A DNA stretch of 64,000 nucleotides from Corynebacterium tapiri (GTDB lineage: Bacteria; Actinomycetota; Actinomycetes; Mycobacteriales; Mycobacteriaceae): NCBI RefSeq assembly GCF_006334925.1, contig NZ_VDHJ01000003.1, forward strand, positions 124,001-188,000. The letters run 5' to 3'. Made by a program: the position numbers and the translations under genes. Shown one piece after another: positions 62,144 to 64,000 of this stretch (position 1 is the stretch's first letter; every line of letters starts with the position of its first letter). The notes beneath the pieces were generated by a model that was not told where the DNA came from, did no database searches, and worked only from the letters and a program-made list of their open reading frames with translations.

Positions 62144-62956
62144 TTAACGCGAAGGGCAGGCCGGGTGTTGCCCTGCCGCGACCAGGGCGCGCGTGGCGGC
62201 TTCTGGATCTTCAGCCATCATGATCGCCTCTCCTACCAGGACCGCATCAGCCCCCGCGGAGGCATAGGCCAACAAGTCTTGGCCGGTTCGCACGCCCCCC
62301 AGCGCGATGCGCACCACCTCTTCCGGCAGCCCTGGAACAATGGAAGCAAAGTTTTCGCGATCCAGCGTCGAGGACGTGATCGACCAAGCATTAACACCGA
62401 TCACCCGGGCTCCGGCTTCCAGGGCCCGATCCGCTTCCTCAGGTGTTCGCACCTCGGCCAGCGCTGTCATTCCCAGAGACTCAGCACGATCGATCAGGGC
62501 GACCAGACGGGCCTGACCAAGAAGCTCAACCTGGAGCGGCACGATGTCTGCACCAAAGCAACGGGCCTCGTGAATCTGGTAAGGGTCGACGATGATGTCC
62601 CGGATAATCATGGGCAGACTAACCGCCTGGCGGGCATGCCACATGTCTTCCAGGGAACCGTCGTAACGCAATCGTTCGGTCTGGCACGCCACCAAATGGG
62701 CTCCGGCGCGTTCGATCGTTGTCGCCAGTTCTTCCATCGACGGGATGGATACTCGTTGCCCTAGGCGTGGCACGGCGCGTTTGATCTCAACGATGACACC
62801 GCAACCCGAACGCAGAATGGCGGCCCGACCGTCGCGGGGCGCGGGTGCTTGTCGAGAGCGCGCTTTGATGTCGGCAAAGCTGATGTGCGCCTCACGGGCG
62901 GCAACGTCCTCGAGGATTCCGGCGACAATGCCATCGACAGCAAGCGGTGATTGCAT
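62144..62956 (-). CDS. Indole-3-glycerol-phosphate synthase paralogue with altered catalytic residues
   Basis: This 270-residue TIM-barrel protein is clearly TrpC-like (VEIKR near residue 58, YQIHEARCFGAD, SLGMTALAEV, ADRALEAGARVIGVNA, GADAVLVGEAIM). By family numbering (Saccharolobus solfataricus) E51, K53, E159 and N180 are present. However, the catalytic K110 in LRKDF is Arg (IIRDI), R182 of NARDL is Trp (NAWSI), E210-S211 of ESG are Leu-Gly (LGG), and the phosphate-side SPS is VPR. True synthase activity is therefore doubtful. ATG 62956 has GAGAGG. It lies between lgt and the Trp-region membrane protein, in the hisI neighbourhood, as in other corynebacteria. Confidence 0.85.
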   Translation of the reverse strand: MQSPLAVDGIVAGILEDVAAREAHISFADIKARSRQAPAPRDGRAAILRSGCGVIVEIKRAVPRLGQRVSIPSMEELATTIERAGAHLVACQTERLRYDGSLEDMWHARQAVSLPMIIRDIIVDPYQIHEARCFGADIVPLQVELLGQARLVALIDRAESLGMTALAEVRTPEEADRALEAGARVIGVNAWSITSSTLDRENFASIVPGLPEEVVRIALGGVRTGQDLLAYASAGADAVLVGEAIMMAEDPEAATRALVAAGQHPACPSR

Positions 62957-63052
62957 GGCCCCTCTCCTCGAGTCGTGCGCGGATGTCAATACCCTTGCGA
63001 GCCTAATGCGCTGAGAGTGTCCTGCGAAATTGCGGGTGTGTTCTGGGGCACA

Positions 63053-63700
63053 CTACTTCACATCGGTGGGGTCAATGTCTTCATCGAGTGCATCCCACAT
63101 CACACGCCCCGAATCCGGAGACTCCTCGAGGTCCTCCTGCAGCTTCTCTGCGCGAGTGGCCTTGCGTTCGTACGCGTTTGCCCGCACCCCATCCGCCCCT
63201 GGCCTCATGAGCACGACGACCGCCGCCATGACGACCAAGGCACATGCCAGCAAGGCAAGCACTGGGCCGAGGTGGTGCACCTCAACTCCGGTGATTTGCG
63301 CCCAAGACTCCAGCGCGGGTGCATCCGTGGCTTTCCGGGCCGAGGTTCGCGTACTCAGCAGAGCATGGAGCCGGGAGTAGTCGGGATCGGTCGTCAGAAT
63401 GCTCACGGGGCTCAGGCTCGCTCCAATGGCAGCAAGCCCAGCGATCCCCGCCACGAAGCGCCGCCCCCACCGACGCAAAACCAGCAGGGCCACCGCGGCC
63501 GCCACAACGAGCAGAGCTACCGCGAGAATCTCGGTGGAGTAGGTGGATCCCTTGACCGCCACGCTTTGCGGGCCGGCTTTGTCGTCATCCGCGCTCACGG
63601 TCAGCCACTGCATGTTCGAGGCCAACCACAACATGCCGGCCGCCGCCAGCATCGTGAGTGCTCCCAGGCGAGAGGGCTTCTTGGACGTATCGACGCTCAC
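63053..63700 (-). CDS. TIGR02234-like Trp-region conserved membrane protein
   Basis: This 215-residue membrane protein has about four hydrophobic segments: [19 protein letters not shown] near residue 15, [20 protein letters not shown] near 56, the [11 protein letters not shown] segment, and [19 protein letters not shown] near 148. The cytosolic tail is charged. The pattern W-L-x5-Q-W-L at the start and the location between trpC and hisI fit the TIGR02234 family. Function is unknown. GTG 63700 overlaps the hisI stop by 4 nt (GTGA). Confidence 0.85.
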   Translation of the reverse strand: MSVDTSKKPSRLGALTMLAAAGMLWLASNMQWLTVSADDDKAGPQSVAVKGSTYSTEILAVALLVVAAAVALLVLRRWGRRFVAGIAGLAAIGASLSPVSILTTDPDYSRLHALLSTRTSARKATDAPALESWAQITGVEVHHLGPVLALLACALVVMAAVVVLMRPGADGVRANAYERKATRAEKLQEDLEESPDSGRVMWDALDEDIDPTDVK

Positions 63701-64000
63701 TTGGTGTCCTCCAGCAAGATGTCGGAATCAAAACAGGTGCGATCCCCGGTGTGGCAGGCCCCACCGACTTGGTCGACCGTAATCAGCACAGTGTCGCCGT
63801 CACAGTCCAGGCGGACCTCATGTACCGCTTGCGTGTGCCCAGACGTCAGTCCCTTAACCCAGTATTCGTCCCGGGAGCGGGAGTAGTACGTGGCTCGGCG
63901 CGAGCGCAGCGTATACGCGAGGGCTGCGCTATCCATCCACGCCATCATCAGCACTTCCCCGGTCGTGGCTTCCTGGGCAATCGCCGGAACCAGACCGGCC
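63697..64000 (-). CDS. hisI: Phosphoribosyl-AMP cyclohydrolase (partial, N-terminus beyond window)
   Basis: HisI opens the purine ring of PR-AMP in histidine synthesis. The visible C-terminal ~100 residues include [67 protein letters not shown] and the zinc-ligand Cys positions. The 5' end lies outside the window. Coding continues in frame to position 64000, so the gene starts further right. The usual HTGxxSCF is HTGDRTCF here. The downstream membrane protein gene overlaps its stop by 4 nt. Confidence 0.95.
   Translation of the reverse strand, partial: AGLVPAIAQEATTGEVLMMAWMDSAALAYTLRSRRATYYSRSRDEYWVKGLTSGHTQAVHEVRLDCDGDTVLITVDQVGGACHTGDRTCFDSDILLEDTK

Overview
This 64 kb window is a chromosomal segment of a high-GC actinobacterium, almost certainly a Corynebacterium. 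The evidence is a glutamate dehydrogenase that closely matches the C. glutamicum enzyme, AmtR-type nitrogen boxes in front of amtB and gdhA, a SepIVA-DUF177-RNase III-MutM block, a DUF2469 gene beside rnhB, and many genes with an extended TANNNT -10 only 6-8 nt before the start codon (leaderless style). No rRNA, tRNA, IS element, phage gene or CRISPR array was recognised. The window is cut inside comM on the left and inside hisI on the right.

Layout. 1-4.7 kb: comM (partial), yraN, DUF2469, rnhB, lepB, rplS, a membrane protein and a duplicated His-rich metal-binding protein. 4.7-9.9 kb: tex, divergent photolyase, trmD, rimM. 9.9-19.7 kb: a nucleoside-salvage block (deoD with an MFS transporter; deoA-deoC-phosphosugar mutase; cdd-nupC; a SorC/DeoR regulator), plus one HNH/DUF222 gene. 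It separates rimM-trmD from rpsP. 19.7-37.5 kb: rpsP, a GT87 mannosyltransferase-like gene, ffh, then the nitrogen operon amtB-glnB-glnD, ftsY, a 1160-residue protein of unknown function, smc, acyP and an alanine/sodium symporter.

37.5-50.2 kb is an accessory catabolic region. One half is a family III CoA-transferase, a glutaryl-CoA-dehydrogenase-like enzyme, enoyl-CoA hydratase and 3-hydroxyacyl-CoA dehydrogenase with a divergent LysR regulator. The other half is alcohol dehydrogenase, Baeyer-Villiger monooxygenase, esterase/lactonase and semialdehyde dehydrogenase, with a hydroxyacid dehydrogenase and a GAF-Fis regulator that lacks the AAA+ domain. Read together they could convert a cyclic alcohol through ketone, lactone, omega-hydroxyacid and dicarboxylate to its CoA ester and on to acetoacetyl-CoA. 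Cyclopentanol via glutarate fits the gene set best. This assignment is inference.

50.1-64 kb returns to core genes: mutM, rnc, DUF177, sepIVA, gdhA, a diverged glycerate-kinase-like protein, an unknown small protein, an M20 amidohydrolase, glgP, pyk, lgt, an indole-glycerol-phosphate-synthase paralogue with several altered active-site positions, a Trp-region membrane protein and hisI (partial).

The most interesting leads are the ketone/lactone catabolic region with its unusual regulator, the catalytically altered TrpC paralogue, the large uncharacterised protein between smc and ftsY, the tandem His-rich protein with a metal-type promoter, and a terminator hairpin built from two opposed DnaA boxes.
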